DNA of 64,000 nucleotides from CAVSCD01 sp963726335 (GCA_963726335.1 CAVSCD010000004.1:434001-498000); one strand, 5' to 3'; positions 15,839 to 25,126 are shown, counted from the first letter of the stretch. A program made the numbers and translations. Notes: generated from the sequence alone by a model not told the origin.

Positions 15839-16801
15839 TCAGCCCGGCCGCCGGATCCGGTCGAACCCCGAGGTGCAGACGAACTCGATCCGCTCCTCTT
15901 TCTCGACCTCGTCGAAGAGCAGGTTCAGTCCGAGGCAGTCGCTCGCGATGTGGCCGGCGATGACGACGTTCAGATTGGCCTTCTTGGCGTTCTCGAGGTA
16001 ATCCTCGCTGGCATGCATGCCGACGAGCGTGCTGACACCGCCCTCGGCCAGCTTTTCGAGCGATTCCTTGGAGCCTTCCGTACCGCCCGTCATGTCGACC
16101 AGGATGGCGCCGCAGCGGCTGTCTTCCGACCCGCTGACGATCTTGGGAGGGACCTGGAGCGAGACGGCCCTCCGGTATTCGGGAATCGATTTCAGGAGAA
16201 CGAGAATATCCTTGAGCCGGGAAGGCTTCTCCTTTTCGAACAGCCGGGTGAGGAAGATCGTCACGCAGTTGTCGGCCGCCGTGTGGATGCACATCATCGG
16301 CAAGCCCAGAAGGCGGGCGGCGTCCACGGCGCGGTTGTGGTTGGCGGGCATCAGACGGCGCTCGACCTCGCCGATCCGTTTGTCCATAAGCTTCTCGGCG
16401 ACGCTCAGCGTCACGCCGCAGGCGGCCAGGAGGTCGGTCTGGAGGCGCATGACGTCATAGAGACGGGACAGCGCCCGCCCCTGGGGGTGGTGGGCGATCA
16501 CGAGATCGATCGGCCGGCCGCCGTCCTTCTTCAGCAGATGGGCGAGGATGAGCTCGGCGACATCCATGTCGATGCCGGCGATGACCGTGCGGACCTCGGT
16601 ATCGGGGTCGCCGATCAGGACGCGCGTGTCGGAGAACGGGTTGAACAGCCGGTCGGGGTCGAAGTCGGCCCGCTCTCCCTCCGGCAGCTTGTCGAACCGG
16701 GACTTCTCTTCCTCGAGCAGGGCGGCGACGGCGGCGGCCCCCCGGAGGTCGTTGGCGATCCCGGCTTTGACGACGCGGCTGTAGAAGTCTTTGAGTTTCA
16801 T
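15839..16801 (-). CDS. NIF3-like (DUF34) metal-binding protein
   Basis: A protein of about 320 residues. DLVIAHHPQGRALSRLYDVMRLQTD resembles the metal-coordinating His cluster of NIF3/DUF34 proteins, and the C-terminal VVIAGHIASD repeats the glycine-histidine pattern. NIF3 family members form dinuclear-metal hexamers in the cytoplasm and have been tied to GTP cyclohydrolase-like or salvage reactions, but their role is unsettled. I start it at ATG 16801, which follows GGAGGAG at 8 nt; the upstream ATG at 16822 lacks such a site. It is the first gene of a two-gene operon with glgC, an unusual pairing. The family call is moderately sure. Confidence 0.65.
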   Translation of the reverse strand: MKLKDFYSRVVKAGIANDLRGAAAVAALLEEEKSRFDKLPEGERADFDPDRLFNPFSDTRVLIGDPDTEVRTVIAGIDMDVAELILAHLLKKDGGRPIDLVIAHHPQGRALSRLYDVMRLQTDLLAACGVTLSVAEKLMDKRIGEVERRLMPANHNRAVDAARLLGLPMMCIHTAADNCVTIFLTRLFEKEKPSRLKDILVLLKSIPEYRRAVSLQVPPKIVSGSEDSRCGAILVDMTGGTEGSKESLEKLAEGGVSTLVGMHASEDYLENAKKANLNVVIAGHIASDCLGLNLLFDEVEKEERIEFVCTSGFDRIRRPG

Positions 16802-16856
16802 GCGGGGCGCTCCTCCGATCATCGCAGCCAGGGCTGCACCTATTGATTATCACATC

Positions 16857-16885
16857 TTGCCGGGATGTTCAAATTCTGATATAAG
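16857..16885 (+). promoter_or_regulatory. Promoter for the 16923 gene
   Basis: TTGCCG (16857-16862) and TATAAG (16880-16885) lie 17 nt apart in the divergent gap between the NIF3-like gene and the 16923 gene. The -10 end is 37 nt before the ATG. Confidence 0.55.
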
Positions 16886-16922
16886 TCCGACGGTCGAAAC
16901 GGAGACCGGACGGAGTCGCCCG

Positions 16923-17444
16923 ATGAGCAAGAAACCGGAGAATCTTCTTTACCTCAAGGCGGGAAGCTGCTTCGACCTCATCAGCCTTGCCCAGGCGTCC
17001 TTCATCGAGTTCCTCAAGCAGCCGGGCACGGAGGCGCTGCCCAAGTACTACCGCGCCCGCAACTATCTCCGCGACGCCGAAAGCGCCTACAACGAGGCCT
17101 TCAAGGAGGCCAAGCGGCTGGTCGGTCCGCTGCCCGTAGCTTACAACTCGGCCGAATTCGAAAAATGGCGCGGCGAATTCGTCACCCAATACCGCATCAT
17201 CACCGCCGGTCAGGACCCCGACGCCTTGAAGAGCGAGATCCTGGAAGACAGCCTGTTCAGCCAGTACATAGGTCCCGGGGACGCCGAGCGGCTTTTGGCC
17301 AAGAATTTCGAGGCCCAGCGAACGGGCAAGCGGAAGCTCGAGAACCTCAAGGTCCGCCTTCTCTTCGACAAGCTCGGAGAGCTGCTGAACGCGGCCCAAG
17401 CCCTTGCCAAGGAGGCCCGGGAGAAGTTTCAGGCCAGCCGCTGA
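16923..17444 (+). CDS. Hypothetical alpha-helical cytoplasmic protein
   Basis: A 173-residue protein without signal peptide or membrane segment. It is rich in charged and alanine residues and predicted mostly helical, with regions such as ARNYLRDAESAYNEAFKEAKRL and a C-terminal stretch KLGELLNAAQALAKEAREKF. No motif or family recognised. It is a single-gene unit with its own promoter and is convergent with the heparinase-like gene, whose stop lies 4 nt away. The ATG at 16923 is used because it follows the promoter at a normal distance; the ribosome site is weak. Confidence 0.7.
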   Translation: MSKKPENLLYLKAGSCFDLISLAQASFIEFLKQPGTEALPKYYRARNYLRDAESAYNEAFKEAKRLVGPLPVAYNSAEFEKWRGEFVTQYRIITAGQDPDALKSEILEDSLFSQYIGPGDAERLLAKNFEAQRTGKRKLENLKVRLLFDKLGELLNAAQALAKEAREKFQASR

Positions 17445-17448
17445 TCCT

Positions 17449-19704
17449 TCAGCGCGGCTCGACCGGGACCCCGTCCCGCCAGTATCTGAGCTTCCCGAAC
17501 CCGGGCCCGTCGGGGCTGCCGTCGTAGGCCAGCCCGAAGACCGCGGGCTTGACCTCGACGAGCGGCTGACCCCGGAAAAGCGCCTTGGTCAGGTTGACGA
17601 TCGTGTAATCGAGGCGGGCCTTCACGCCTCCGGCCGTTTCCTCCCGAAGGGCGGCGAACAGGAAATCCCCGTCCGTATCGAACTCGCCGAAAGACACCTT
17701 GCCGGCCTCATACGTATAGCGGGGCCGCCGCCAGTCCCGGGCGATGTCGCGGCGCAGGTCGCACTTCACGGCCGCGTACACCGTTTTTCCGTCGCCTTTG
17801 ATCTCGACCCCCAGTCCCGCCTTATCCGGTCCGATGGGCATCGCCGTGACGCGCCCGGGCCAGGCCGACGGGGCGCCGCGCTCCACGGGAACGAGCACCG
17901 TGACAAACCCCACGGTCTCGCCCAGCTCGAAATGCTGCGCCGTCACCTGGTGGATCGCCAGCTCGTCTTGGTAATGCCGCTTGATCGGCTCGACGCCTTC
18001 CATCCGGTAGTGGGTCTCGGGGAAGAGGATCAGGAGGTCCTTGGCCGCGGGCAGGAGGCTGGCCTGGATCTTGTCATAGGCCGTCCGGTACCAGTGTTCG
18101 CCCCGCTCGGTGATCTTTTGGGTATGCCAGAGGTTGGCCAGGGTGAACCACTCCTCGCGGAGGGCCTTGAAGATGTCGAAGACGACGAACATCTCCGGGT
18201 CCTTGACGTAAGCGACCACCCGGTCCCAGGAGTATCCCCAGTTGTCGTCCACCAGGCGGGTGCGGCTGTAGTCGAAATCCTCGAGCGCCAGGAAGTCGAC
18301 CTTCTGTGTCCGGACGCGGCGGTAGGAACCGGCGTCCCGCAGGAATTCGAGCACGGACTGGCCGGGAACGGCTTCACGGACGGCGTACCGGTATTCGTCC
18401 TTTGTCTGGCCGAAAAAGATCTTCTCCGGCCGGACGCAGAGCCGATTGTGGAAATAATCCTGGCGGTAGGCGCCGAAGGGACCGCTCGGCATGTAGTCCC
18501 TGTAGCCGCCGTCATGGAGGAGTACCGAGCCCCCGGACAGCAGCATCGAGAGGCTGTTTTCATCGGCGTGGCCGTGCGTCATCTTTTCTTCCTCGACCGG
18601 GATCGTGTCCCTGAGGTAGTCCCGGAAATTGAGGCCGCCGTCGCCCTCGTCCCGGTAGTTCAGCATCAGATACGTATCCTCGGGCCCCCAGCCGCTGCGG
18701 AAGACGACCTTCTTGCCCTGGACATCCTCCATAACCTCCTCGGAGAGGGTCGAGGGCGGTTGGGGGCGGACCGAGTCGGTTCCCCAACGGTAGGCGTCGA
18801 GCAGCATGCTGGCCAACCCGATACTCGTGGGTTTCTGGAAATCGACGAACTTGCGGCCGATGGTCGCCGCCGCCCACTTGAGCTCCGGGTCCTTGTAGGC
18901 CGCGGCCGCCGCCTCGAAGTAAACAAGATAGTGCGCCCAGTTCGATTCCCAATTCGCGTCCCCGAAATCGGGGACCATGCCGTCGGGGCTCATCAGATGA
19001 AGATAGTACTGACCATAGTAGTACCACTCGGGCGTCTTCCACAGCTCCGCCCGCTTGTTCAGGGCGTCGGCATAGCTGATCAGGGCGTAGAGCCAGATGC
19101 CGTTGTAGTGGGCGGCGTCCTCGATCTGCCAGATACCCCAGTTGTCGTCGCCGAGCGCCCGGCGCTGCATCTCCCAGATTCTCGCCCTCGGATGGCCGGG
19201 CAGGGCCCGGATGGCCCAGGCCAGGCACTCCGCCCGGAGCGCCGCCCGGTTCATCGCGCCCCATTCCTGGGCGCGCAGAAGGTACTCCATGCTGTGGGCG
19301 ATCTGGTCCTCGAGCTTTTTGTTCTCCTCGGGCGAGAGCTGTCCGAGACGGTGGAGGATCTCGTAGCTCTTGATGAACTTCATGGCCGCGAAGAAATCCG
19401 AAAGCACCGGGATCCCGTCTGCGTAATCGGCCCGCTTGGCCCTGGCCCAATCCGGCATGGCCGAACGGAAATCCCCGTACGTGAGCAGGACTTTTTTCGC
19501 CCGGGCGGCGTAGGCGGGCTTTTTCTCCTTTTCAAAGAGAAAAGCCGAGATCTCGGCCATCTCCAGAAGCCCGCCGGGGGCCCTGTAGCCGAAGACGTTC
19601 TCCGGGTCGAACGTCTTCCGCCAACCGGCCAGAAGCTCGTCGGTATGGCTGTCCACCCAGTCGGCGGCCGACCGGGCGTAGGCCAGATACTGGGAAAGCG
19701 GCAC
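17449..19704 (-). CDS. Heparinase II/III-like polysaccharide-degrading protein
   Basis: The open frame gives 751 residues. The first half is helical (an alpha/alpha-toroid-like part with many W and Y residues). A beta-rich half contains MTHGHADENSLSMLL and LLHDGGYRDY near residue 376, the HxHAD...GG signature of the heparinase II/III C-terminal domain. Such enzymes are exported lyases or hydrolases of acidic polysaccharides. The nominal GTG start at 19704 cannot be the true one, because the frame upstream encodes a signal peptide (see 19705-19822). It is the last gene of a minus-strand cluster with a secreted small protein, a C69 dipeptidase and an M14-type peptidase. The substrate is unknown. 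Confidence 0.75.
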   Translation of the reverse strand: MPLSQYLAYARSAADWVDSHTDELLAGWRKTFDPENVFGYRAPGGLLEMAEISAFLFEKEKKPAYAARAKKVLLTYGDFRSAMPDWARAKRADYADGIPVLSDFFAAMKFIKSYEILHRLGQLSPEENKKLEDQIAHSMEYLLRAQEWGAMNRAALRAECLAWAIRALPGHPRARIWEMQRRALGDDNWGIWQIEDAAHYNGIWLYALISYADALNKRAELWKTPEWYYYGQYYLHLMSPDGMVPDFGDANWESNWAHYLVYFEAAAAAYKDPELKWAAATIGRKFVDFQKPTSIGLASMLLDAYRWGTDSVRPQPPSTLSEEVMEDVQGKKVVFRSGWGPEDTYLMLNYRDEGDGGLNFRDYLRDTIPVEEEKMTHGHADENSLSMLLSGGSVLLHDGGYRDYMPSGPFGAYRQDYFHNRLCVRPEKIFFGQTKDEYRYAVREAVPGQSVLEFLRDAGSYRRVRTQKVDFLALEDFDYSRTRLVDDNWGYSWDRVVAYVKDPEMFVVFDIFKALREEWFTLANLWHTQKITERGEHWYRTAYDKIQASLLPAAKDLLILFPETHYRMEGVEPIKRHYQDELAIHQVTAQHFELGETVGFVTVLVPVERGAPSAWPGRVTAMPIGPDKAGLGVEIKGDGKTVYAAVKCDLRRDIARDWRRPRYTYEAGKVSFGEFDTDGDFLFAALREETAGGVKARLDYTIVNLTKALFRGQPLVEVKPAVFGLAYDGSPDGPGFGKLRYWRDGVPVEPR

Positions 19705-19822
19705 GGCCGCCGCGGCAGGGGCACCGGCCGCCGCCCGGCAGGGGAGGGCGCTCAGGAGAAAGGCGAGCGCCAGGGCGGCCGGGAATACGGAAACAACGGG
19801 TGGTTTTCTTGGCTAGCCGCAT
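19705..19822 (-). other. Signal-peptide region of the heparinase-like gene, out of frame by one base
   Basis: In the main gene's frame this stretch reads VSVFPAALALAFLLSALPC, a good signal peptide, but no start codon precedes it before a TAG. In the other frame ATG 19822-19820 begins M-R-L-A-K-K. Deleting one A from the AAAA run (about 19806-19809) joins them into a normal secreted N-terminus. ATG 19822 lies 15 nt after the preceding gene's stop, as expected in an operon. Confidence 0.6.
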
Positions 19823-19837
19823 GATGTCCCGGTCGTT

Positions 19838-20494
19838 CTACTCGAAAACCTGCTTCATGATGCCCACGAGGTCGAGCGCGTACTCCACCTCGGTGACCGG
19901 CGTTTTCTTGGCCTGGGCGATCTTGGTGAACCTCCCGTCCTTGTTGCTCTCCTTGGTGACGATCAGGTAATCGGCGAACGGCGCGACCGCGTCGATCATC
20001 CTCTCGTTATCGCTCCCCGGCGCGCCGCGCAAGGCCGTCCCGCCGACGTGGACGCCGATGATGAAGACCTTGTTCTGCTTGCAGTAATCGATGATCCTTT
20101 TCAGGCGGGCTTCCTCGGTGTCGACGGTCAGGCCGGAGGCGCCCATCCCCTTGAGGCTCGCCCCGATGGCGAGAACGACCGTCTTGAAGGGGGTCCCCTT
20201 GGGGAACTTGGCCAGGTCGGTGGTCGTCTCCACATGGAAGCCCGGGCCGGACTCCTTATCGCCCATCCCGACTCCCGCCTTCATGATATCGATGTCGGGG
20301 ACGTCGCAGTAGTCGTAGCCGATGGCCGCCTCGTCGAGCACGATGTTCACCGTGGTGGCATCGTTGCTCTGACCGGCGGATGTGGTCAGGACGGGAAGCT
20401 TGGCCTTGGCCGCGGCCGTCTGAGCGACCGCGGCGCCGGAGACTGAAAAAAGGACGATAGCAAGCAGCGAAAGGGAAATCTTTAGGGTTCTCAT
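19838..20494 (-). CDS. Secreted protein, DUF6305-like
   Basis: A 218-residue exported protein: signal peptide MRTLKISLSLLAIVLFSVSG ending near AVAQ, then a compact alpha/beta domain. It opens with LPVLTTSAGQSNDATTVNIV and has YDYCDVPDIDIMKAGVG and IIGVHVGGTALRGAPGSDN. The pattern resembles DUF6305 proteins, whose function is not known. ATG 20494 follows AGGAGGT; the upstream frame is noise. It lies between the C69 dipeptidase and the heparinase-like gene on the same strand, so it probably works outside the inner membrane with these. Family assignment is from memory of the pattern and tentative. Confidence 0.7.
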   Translation of the reverse strand: MRTLKISLSLLAIVLFSVSGAAVAQTAAAKAKLPVLTTSAGQSNDATTVNIVLDEAAIGYDYCDVPDIDIMKAGVGMGDKESGPGFHVETTTDLAKFPKGTPFKTVVLAIGASLKGMGASGLTVDTEEARLKRIIDYCKQNKVFIIGVHVGGTALRGAPGSDNERMIDAVAPFADYLIVTKESNKDGRFTKIAQAKKTPVTEVEYALDLVGIMKQVFE

Positions 20495-20565
20495 CGTCTC
20501 TAACCTCCTATTAAGAGTTTGGCTTATTTGTTCTTTTGGCGAGAACGACATGACAGGACCCGTTC

Positions 20566-22290
20566 TCATCGTTCTAAGGGCTCCGATATGGCGTCCCAGA
20601 CCCGGACGGCCCGGCGCCACCAGTCGGGATAGCCCGGGCGGCCGCGGTCGCGGGCGCGTTTCTGGGGGTCGTAATAGCCCAGCTTGTTGAACCGGACAAG
20701 CAGGTCGTCGCCCAGCGCCCACCAGGCCTTAACGACGCTGTCCGCGTGGGCGAGGCAGTGGCCGGTGAGATAGCCGATCCCCTCCATCGGGGAGCGATTG
20801 TAGCGCTCAAGGGCCTCCTTATCGACTTCGGCGATGCGCGCCACCTCTTGGGCCTCCCACTCGGCCTGGGCCTTCTTCACTTCCTCCAGGGCCGGGGCAT
20901 AAGCCACCTGGACGTGATAATCGACATAATCGAAGGCCCAGCGGGCCGAGTCGCGGTTGAGCACCCAGTGGTCCCCGACCTTGAAGGAGGCCGGCACATC
21001 CGTGATGCCGGCATAAAACGGCATGTAGCACGACGTGTCCTGGACGCCGAAGGAGATCCAGACGATCCCGCCGATGGGGGCGGGCAGGCCGCCGCGGCAT
21101 TGGGTGATGGTCGTGTACTCTGCCGTCGGGCTGCAGATCGTCCTGGTGGTACCGTAGTAGTTCGGGTTCAGGAACGGTCCGCCGCGAAGCCCCTTGACCC
21201 GGTCGAACGGCGTGCCCTGGGCCCGGTCCCGGGTCATGTTCATCACATCCTGGACCGAGACCTTTTTATCGGGCTTGACCGAGACGGGGAAATCCATGTT
21301 CGGGGTTTCGGCGCTGAGTTTGAGCGAGGGCGCCACGATGTCGAAAAACCGCCACAGCCGGGCCCGGCGGCCGCGGCTGCTCGCGGCGCTCCCCTCGGCG
21401 GGGCTGAAGGCCCGCTTCCAGTTGAACGGCCGGCCGCTCTTCGGATCGTAGAGCCCCTGCTCGACGGCCAGGCTGACCATGTGGGCCGAACCCATGAAAG
21501 AGTCCGCGTTCTTGAGGTCGACCTCGCCGATCCGCGACTCGTTGGGACAAACGGACACATGGTCGTCGGGGAGGCGCTGGGCGCACCAGACCGCGCCGGG
21601 CTTGCCGCTCTTGGGCGTCCACAGCGGCCCGACCGGCATGATCTCGAAGATCCAGACCTCGTTCGGGTCGTGGACGGCGAGCATCTCGCCGTCATCGTTG
21701 TATCCGTAGCCGTATTTCTCGGCGAGCGTCCCCATGATCTGGATGGCCTCGCGGGCCGTCTTCGAGCGCTCCATGGCCACGAGGGTGAGCATCGTGATAT
21801 CGAACTTCGGAGTGGGCGTCGAGTTCTCCAGCTTGCGGACGCAGCCGATCGTCGACTCGCCGATGCCCACCTGGTTCTCGTTCAGGTAGCCGAACATGGC
21901 GTGGTGATAGGCGTAAGTGTGCGCGGGCTCCGGAATCTCCAGGCCCGTGAAATCGTTCTTGATCAGGTCCCACTTCAGCCCCTGCTCGAGCGGCCAGGTC
22001 TTGTACTGATTGATGTGGTAGATCTTGCGTGTCGCGCCGGGCTGATGGTCGGCGGCGTCGACATGCCGCCAGGTCCAATCGCAGGTCCCGCAGTCCGCGG
22101 TATGGGTGGCGATCGTCGACCCGTCGGCCGAGGCGGCCTTGCCGACCATGATGACGGTGCAGCTCTCGCGGGCATCCTCATCCGGCCGCGGATCGGAAAA
22201 CGCGGCTTGGCCCGCCGGCGAGGCCTGAAGAAGGATGACCGCCAGAACGACGGCCAAGCCGAGGGAAAGGGTGAGCTTTCTGGTCTTCAC
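20566..22290 (-). CDS. C69-family dipeptidase (Ntn hydrolase), secreted
   Basis: A 574-residue protein with signal peptide (about 1-30) and the Ntn-hydrolase C69 start ESCTVIMVGKAASADGST. Cys44 is the expected nucleophile after propeptide removal. Conserved C69 segments include NENQVGIGESTIG, AREAIQIMGTLAEKYGYGY and AVHDPNEVWIFEIMPVG. These enzymes cleave dipeptides with broad specificity in the periplasm or outside. The GTG start at 22290 has AGGAGG at 4-5 nt. It sits in a minus-strand cluster with an M14-type peptidase and an ion-coupled permease upstream, consistent with peptide scavenging. C-terminal residues about 470-574 extend beyond the core. Confidence 0.92.
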   Translation of the reverse strand: MKTRKLTLSLGLAVVLAVILLQASPAGQAAFSDPRPDEDARESCTVIMVGKAASADGSTIATHTADCGTCDWTWRHVDAADHQPGATRKIYHINQYKTWPLEQGLKWDLIKNDFTGLEIPEPAHTYAYHHAMFGYLNENQVGIGESTIGCVRKLENSTPTPKFDITMLTLVAMERSKTAREAIQIMGTLAEKYGYGYNDDGEMLAVHDPNEVWIFEIMPVGPLWTPKSGKPGAVWCAQRLPDDHVSVCPNESRIGEVDLKNADSFMGSAHMVSLAVEQGLYDPKSGRPFNWKRAFSPAEGSAASSRGRRARLWRFFDIVAPSLKLSAETPNMDFPVSVKPDKKVSVQDVMNMTRDRAQGTPFDRVKGLRGGPFLNPNYYGTTRTICSPTAEYTTITQCRGGLPAPIGGIVWISFGVQDTSCYMPFYAGITDVPASFKVGDHWVLNRDSARWAFDYVDYHVQVAYAPALEEVKKAQAEWEAQEVARIAEVDKEALERYNRSPMEGIGYLTGHCLAHADSVVKAWWALGDDLLVRFNKLGYYDPQKRARDRGRPGYPDWWRRAVRVWDAISEPLER

Positions 22291-22392
22291 TTTTCCTCCT
22301 GTCGTTGCCCCTCCGGCTGCGCGGCCGCCGCGTCCGGGGGAGTTCAGCGGGCTCGGGACGAGCCCGCCCCGCTCGAATCGCCGCCCGGGGCG

Positions 22393-23559
22393 TCAGTTCG
22401 GGAACACCCGGTCCCGGGCCGCGGAGCCGGGGTCATGGAAATAATAACCGACGCCGTTCTTGACGACCTCGGCGTATCGCGGAACGTCCCGGACGGCGAT
22501 CTCCCGGCCGGGGGATTTCTTGGCGAACTGGCGCATGATCTCCAGGGCCGCCGAGCAGTGCTGCCCCACCCTTTTTTCGATCGACCAGCCGGACTCGTCG
22601 TAAGGCACGAAAAGCTTCTTTTTCGAGGCCAGGCTGAGGAGGAAAGGGTCTTTGCCGTCGAGCAGGAACTTGACGGTCTTGGGTCCCGTGGGCTGGTCGA
22701 GGAAGGGGATGGGGGCCTCGAGGAGGAAGGGCACGGTATCCGAGAAATCTCCGATTTCGCGGTGGGACAGGCCGCGGAACCCGGCCGGCGACGGTTCCAC
22801 GTGACTGTCGAAACCCTCCCTGGCCTTGACGGTCAGGGCCGCCATCGTCGCGATCTTGCTGCCCTTCTCGGGAGCGACGATGCAGTTCGTGACCGGGAAC
22901 ATCGTCTCGGCGCCGTGGTAGTCGATGGCGATGTCGACTTTTTCCTTGCGCAAGAGCTCCATGGCGGCGTAGGTGACCTTCTCCATGCGGGGGCCGTTCG
23001 GACGGCCCGGCCACGTCCGGTTCGTGTTGCGGATATCGATGTAAGAGAGGAGCTGCTTTTCAGGATAGTGGATATAGACGTCCGGGTCGGGCCACTGGTC
23101 GAGCGGGGAGGCATCGCGGTTCCCCATGCGGAAGGTCTTATTTCCCCAGGACGTGGGCACGTCGTAATATAAAGGATAGCCGTCGCCGGGCTTGGTGTTC
23201 CGGCTGCCGCTGTGATTGAACTGCGGGATGACGATGAGCACGCCCTTCTCGACGACGCCGTTCTCGATCATGAGCAAGGCGGCCAAGAGGCCCTCCGGCT
23301 CGTTGGCGTGCGTGTTCGCGATCACCAGCGCCTTGCCGCCGGGCTCCTTGCCCTCCATGAAATAGACGGGAGTATCCAGCATCGTTCCCTTGAGCCCGGG
23401 GCCGTAGTCGCTCAGGCGTCCGACCTTCGTGACCCCCGGTCCCGCCACCACCGGCACGTCGAAATGGCGGTGACGGTACAGCTCCAAGCCGCCCGGGACG
23501 ACGAGGACAAGGAACAGGGCGATCAGGATCGGCCTCGCCAGCCTGGGATGGGATATCAC
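22393..23559 (-). CDS. M14-type zinc carboxypeptidase/deacylase (AspA/AstE-like), membrane-anchored
   Basis: A 388-residue protein with an N-terminal hydrophobic anchor (PILIALFLVLVVPGGLEL). Zinc ligands fit the M14 pattern: H84 and E87 in NTHANEPEG and H215 in DYHGAE, with E281 in FLLEAPIP as the candidate catalytic glutamate. The family cleaves C-terminal residues or acyl groups from amino acids. The layout is nearer the succinylglutamate desuccinylase/aspartoacylase branch than digestive carboxypeptidases. The GTG start follows GGAGG. It is flanked by a 51-codon membrane gene upstream and the C69 dipeptidase downstream, likely one operon. Confidence 0.8.
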   Translation of the reverse strand: MISHPRLARPILIALFLVLVVPGGLELYRHRHFDVPVVAGPGVTKVGRLSDYGPGLKGTMLDTPVYFMEGKEPGGKALVIANTHANEPEGLLAALLMIENGVVEKGVLIVIPQFNHSGSRNTKPGDGYPLYYDVPTSWGNKTFRMGNRDASPLDQWPDPDVYIHYPEKQLLSYIDIRNTNRTWPGRPNGPRMEKVTYAAMELLRKEKVDIAIDYHGAETMFPVTNCIVAPEKGSKIATMAALTVKAREGFDSHVEPSPAGFRGLSHREIGDFSDTVPFLLEAPIPFLDQPTGPKTVKFLLDGKDPFLLSLASKKKLFVPYDESGWSIEKRVGQHCSAALEIMRQFAKKSPGREIAVRDVPRYAEVVKNGVGYYFHDPGSAARDRVFPN

Positions 23560-23578
23560 GTCTTGTCCTCCAGACGAC

Positions 23579-23734
23579 CTATTTGACCCGCAGCAACCTC
23601 AGGACCAGGGGCACAAGCACCAGGAGATAGAGGACCATGTTCTGCAGGTCTTTTTTCTCATGCCAGAAGTTCCAGACGAGGAGGCCCACCAGATAGGCGC
23701 TGATCAGGTAATAGATGATCATGATCACGGGCAT
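23579..23734 (-). CDS. 51-residue membrane protein beside the permease
   Basis: A short gene encoding MPVIMIIYYLISAYLVG, a charged turn WHEKKD, and a second hydrophobic segment NMVLYLLVLVPLVLRLL ending RVK. That gives two transmembrane helices with a cytoplasmic-like linker. GGAGGAGG sits 5 nt before the ATG, the strongest ribosome site in the cluster. It starts 13 nt after the permease stop and ends 19 nt before the M14-type gene. It is too small to be a normal TRAP small subunit, but its position immediately after a large permease suggests an accessory subunit. No family recognised. Confidence 0.72.
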   Translation of the reverse strand: MPVIMIIYYLISAYLVGLLVWNFWHEKKDLQNMVLYLLVLVPLVLRLLRVK

Positions 23735-23747
23735 GGCGCCTCCTCCA

Positions 23748-25061
23748 TCACATGCTCCACCGCACCAGGAATGACAGCTTGGCGCTGAACCAGACCATCA
23801 GCACGCCCACCGCCGTGATGAACAGCCAGGGGATCCAGGTCGTTTTCAGGAACTCCCAGTAGGACCCCTTGTACTCCGAGACCATGACGCTCAACCGGCC
23901 GATCAGGGCCGTCGGCGGGAGCCCGTCGCCCAGGGGCCAGAGGAACGTCAGGCCGGCGATGGCCACGGTGGCATGAAAGCCCAGCGAGTCGAGATACCAG
24001 ATCAACGGGATCCCGAGCACCGCGGCGGCGCCGTAGGTCAGCACGGCTTCCGAGGCCGGGATAACGACGACGAGCGAGATGACCAGGAGAACGAGCGGGA
24101 TGCTGATCACGGCGTAGGACAGCAGCCCCCGGACTCCCGTCGCGGTCATGATCTGCTGGAGCATCCCGACAACCACGACCGTGGCGATCAGGGGCAGCAG
24201 GCGTTTGACCGTGTCGAGGGACAGAGACAGGACATTGATCTTCCTGGGGCTGACGAGCCAGGCCGCCAGGGCCGAGAGCGTGAACTGGAGCGGCAGGCCC
24301 AGGACGGGGACCGCAAAGGGCCAGATACGGTAAGCCGCCACCGACCCGAAGAAGACAAGGAACGGGACGAGCACGCGCCACCAGGTCATGCCGGGCGGCA
24401 CGGCGGGCATCTCCCGGAGCGCCTCGTCCAGGCTGATCGACCGCTCTTTTTTCATCCCCAGGACGAGCATCGTGAAGACGCCGCAGACGAGGACCGGCAG
24501 GCCCAGGGTCAGCTCGAAACCGACGTAGGGGATGGCCGTGCCGGCGCAGAGGATCATCGCCCAGATATTGACCGGCGGGGCGGCGGCGCTCAGGCCGGCG
24601 ATGATGAACAGGATGGCGGCGACCCGCTTTTCGGCCACGCCCAGCAGCCTCAGCGCCATGGCCACCGGGGCCCCCACCACGAGGAGCGAGATGCTCCCGG
24701 CGCCGGTCAGGGCGCCCGGGATGAGGACGATGACCATGAGCACGAGGAGCGCGATGAGCCGCTTGTCGTGGAACAGCCGGATGGTCGCCCGGACGACGTA
24801 ATTGACGCCGCCCGACTCGTTGACGATGGCCATGAACAGCGTCGCCGTGGTGAAGACCAGGATGACGTCGAGATAAGTGGATGACCCTTCCACCAGGTGG
24901 CGGGAGAGCTCGCCGATGGCGGGCGTCTTCCAGATGGCACCGGCGATCCCGCCGGCCAGGGCAGCCAGAAACATGCTGATCTCGACCGTCAGCCGGGACG
25001 CCTTGGCGATGGCATAGGCGACCACCATGACGACGAGGATGAGGCCGATCTGGAGTGTCAT
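23748..25061 (-). CDS. Ion-transporter-superfamily permease (DctM/GntP-like)
   Basis: A 437-residue protein with about 12 hydrophobic helices. It has two glycine-rich half-repeats, PGALTGAGSISLLVVGAPVA and, near the C-terminus, VVIPASEAVLTYGAAAVLG. This is the inverted-repeat design of the IT superfamily that includes TRAP large subunits, GntP and citrate carriers. The protein should catalyse cation-coupled uptake of an organic anion or small metabolite. No periplasmic binding protein is nearby, so a classical TRAP system is unlikely. It is the first gene of a minus-strand cluster with peptidases, so peptide-derived acids or amino-acid derivatives are plausible substrates. Confidence 0.78.
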   Translation of the reverse strand: MTLQIGLILVVMVVAYAIAKASRLTVEISMFLAALAGGIAGAIWKTPAIGELSRHLVEGSSTYLDVILVFTTATLFMAIVNESGGVNYVVRATIRLFHDKRLIALLVLMVIVLIPGALTGAGSISLLVVGAPVAMALRLLGVAEKRVAAILFIIAGLSAAAPPVNIWAMILCAGTAIPYVGFELTLGLPVLVCGVFTMLVLGMKKERSISLDEALREMPAVPPGMTWWRVLVPFLVFFGSVAAYRIWPFAVPVLGLPLQFTLSALAAWLVSPRKINVLSLSLDTVKRLLPLIATVVVVGMLQQIMTATGVRGLLSYAVISIPLVLLVISLVVVIPASEAVLTYGAAAVLGIPLIWYLDSLGFHATVAIAGLTFLWPLGDGLPPTALIGRLSVMVSEYKGSYWEFLKTTWIPWLFITAVGVLMVWFSAKLSFLVRWSM

Positions 25062-25126
25062 CGGAAAGAGAAGCCATCTTATCCACGCCGAATCCGGAAG
25101 TCAAGCGCAACGGAAATCCTGCCGTC

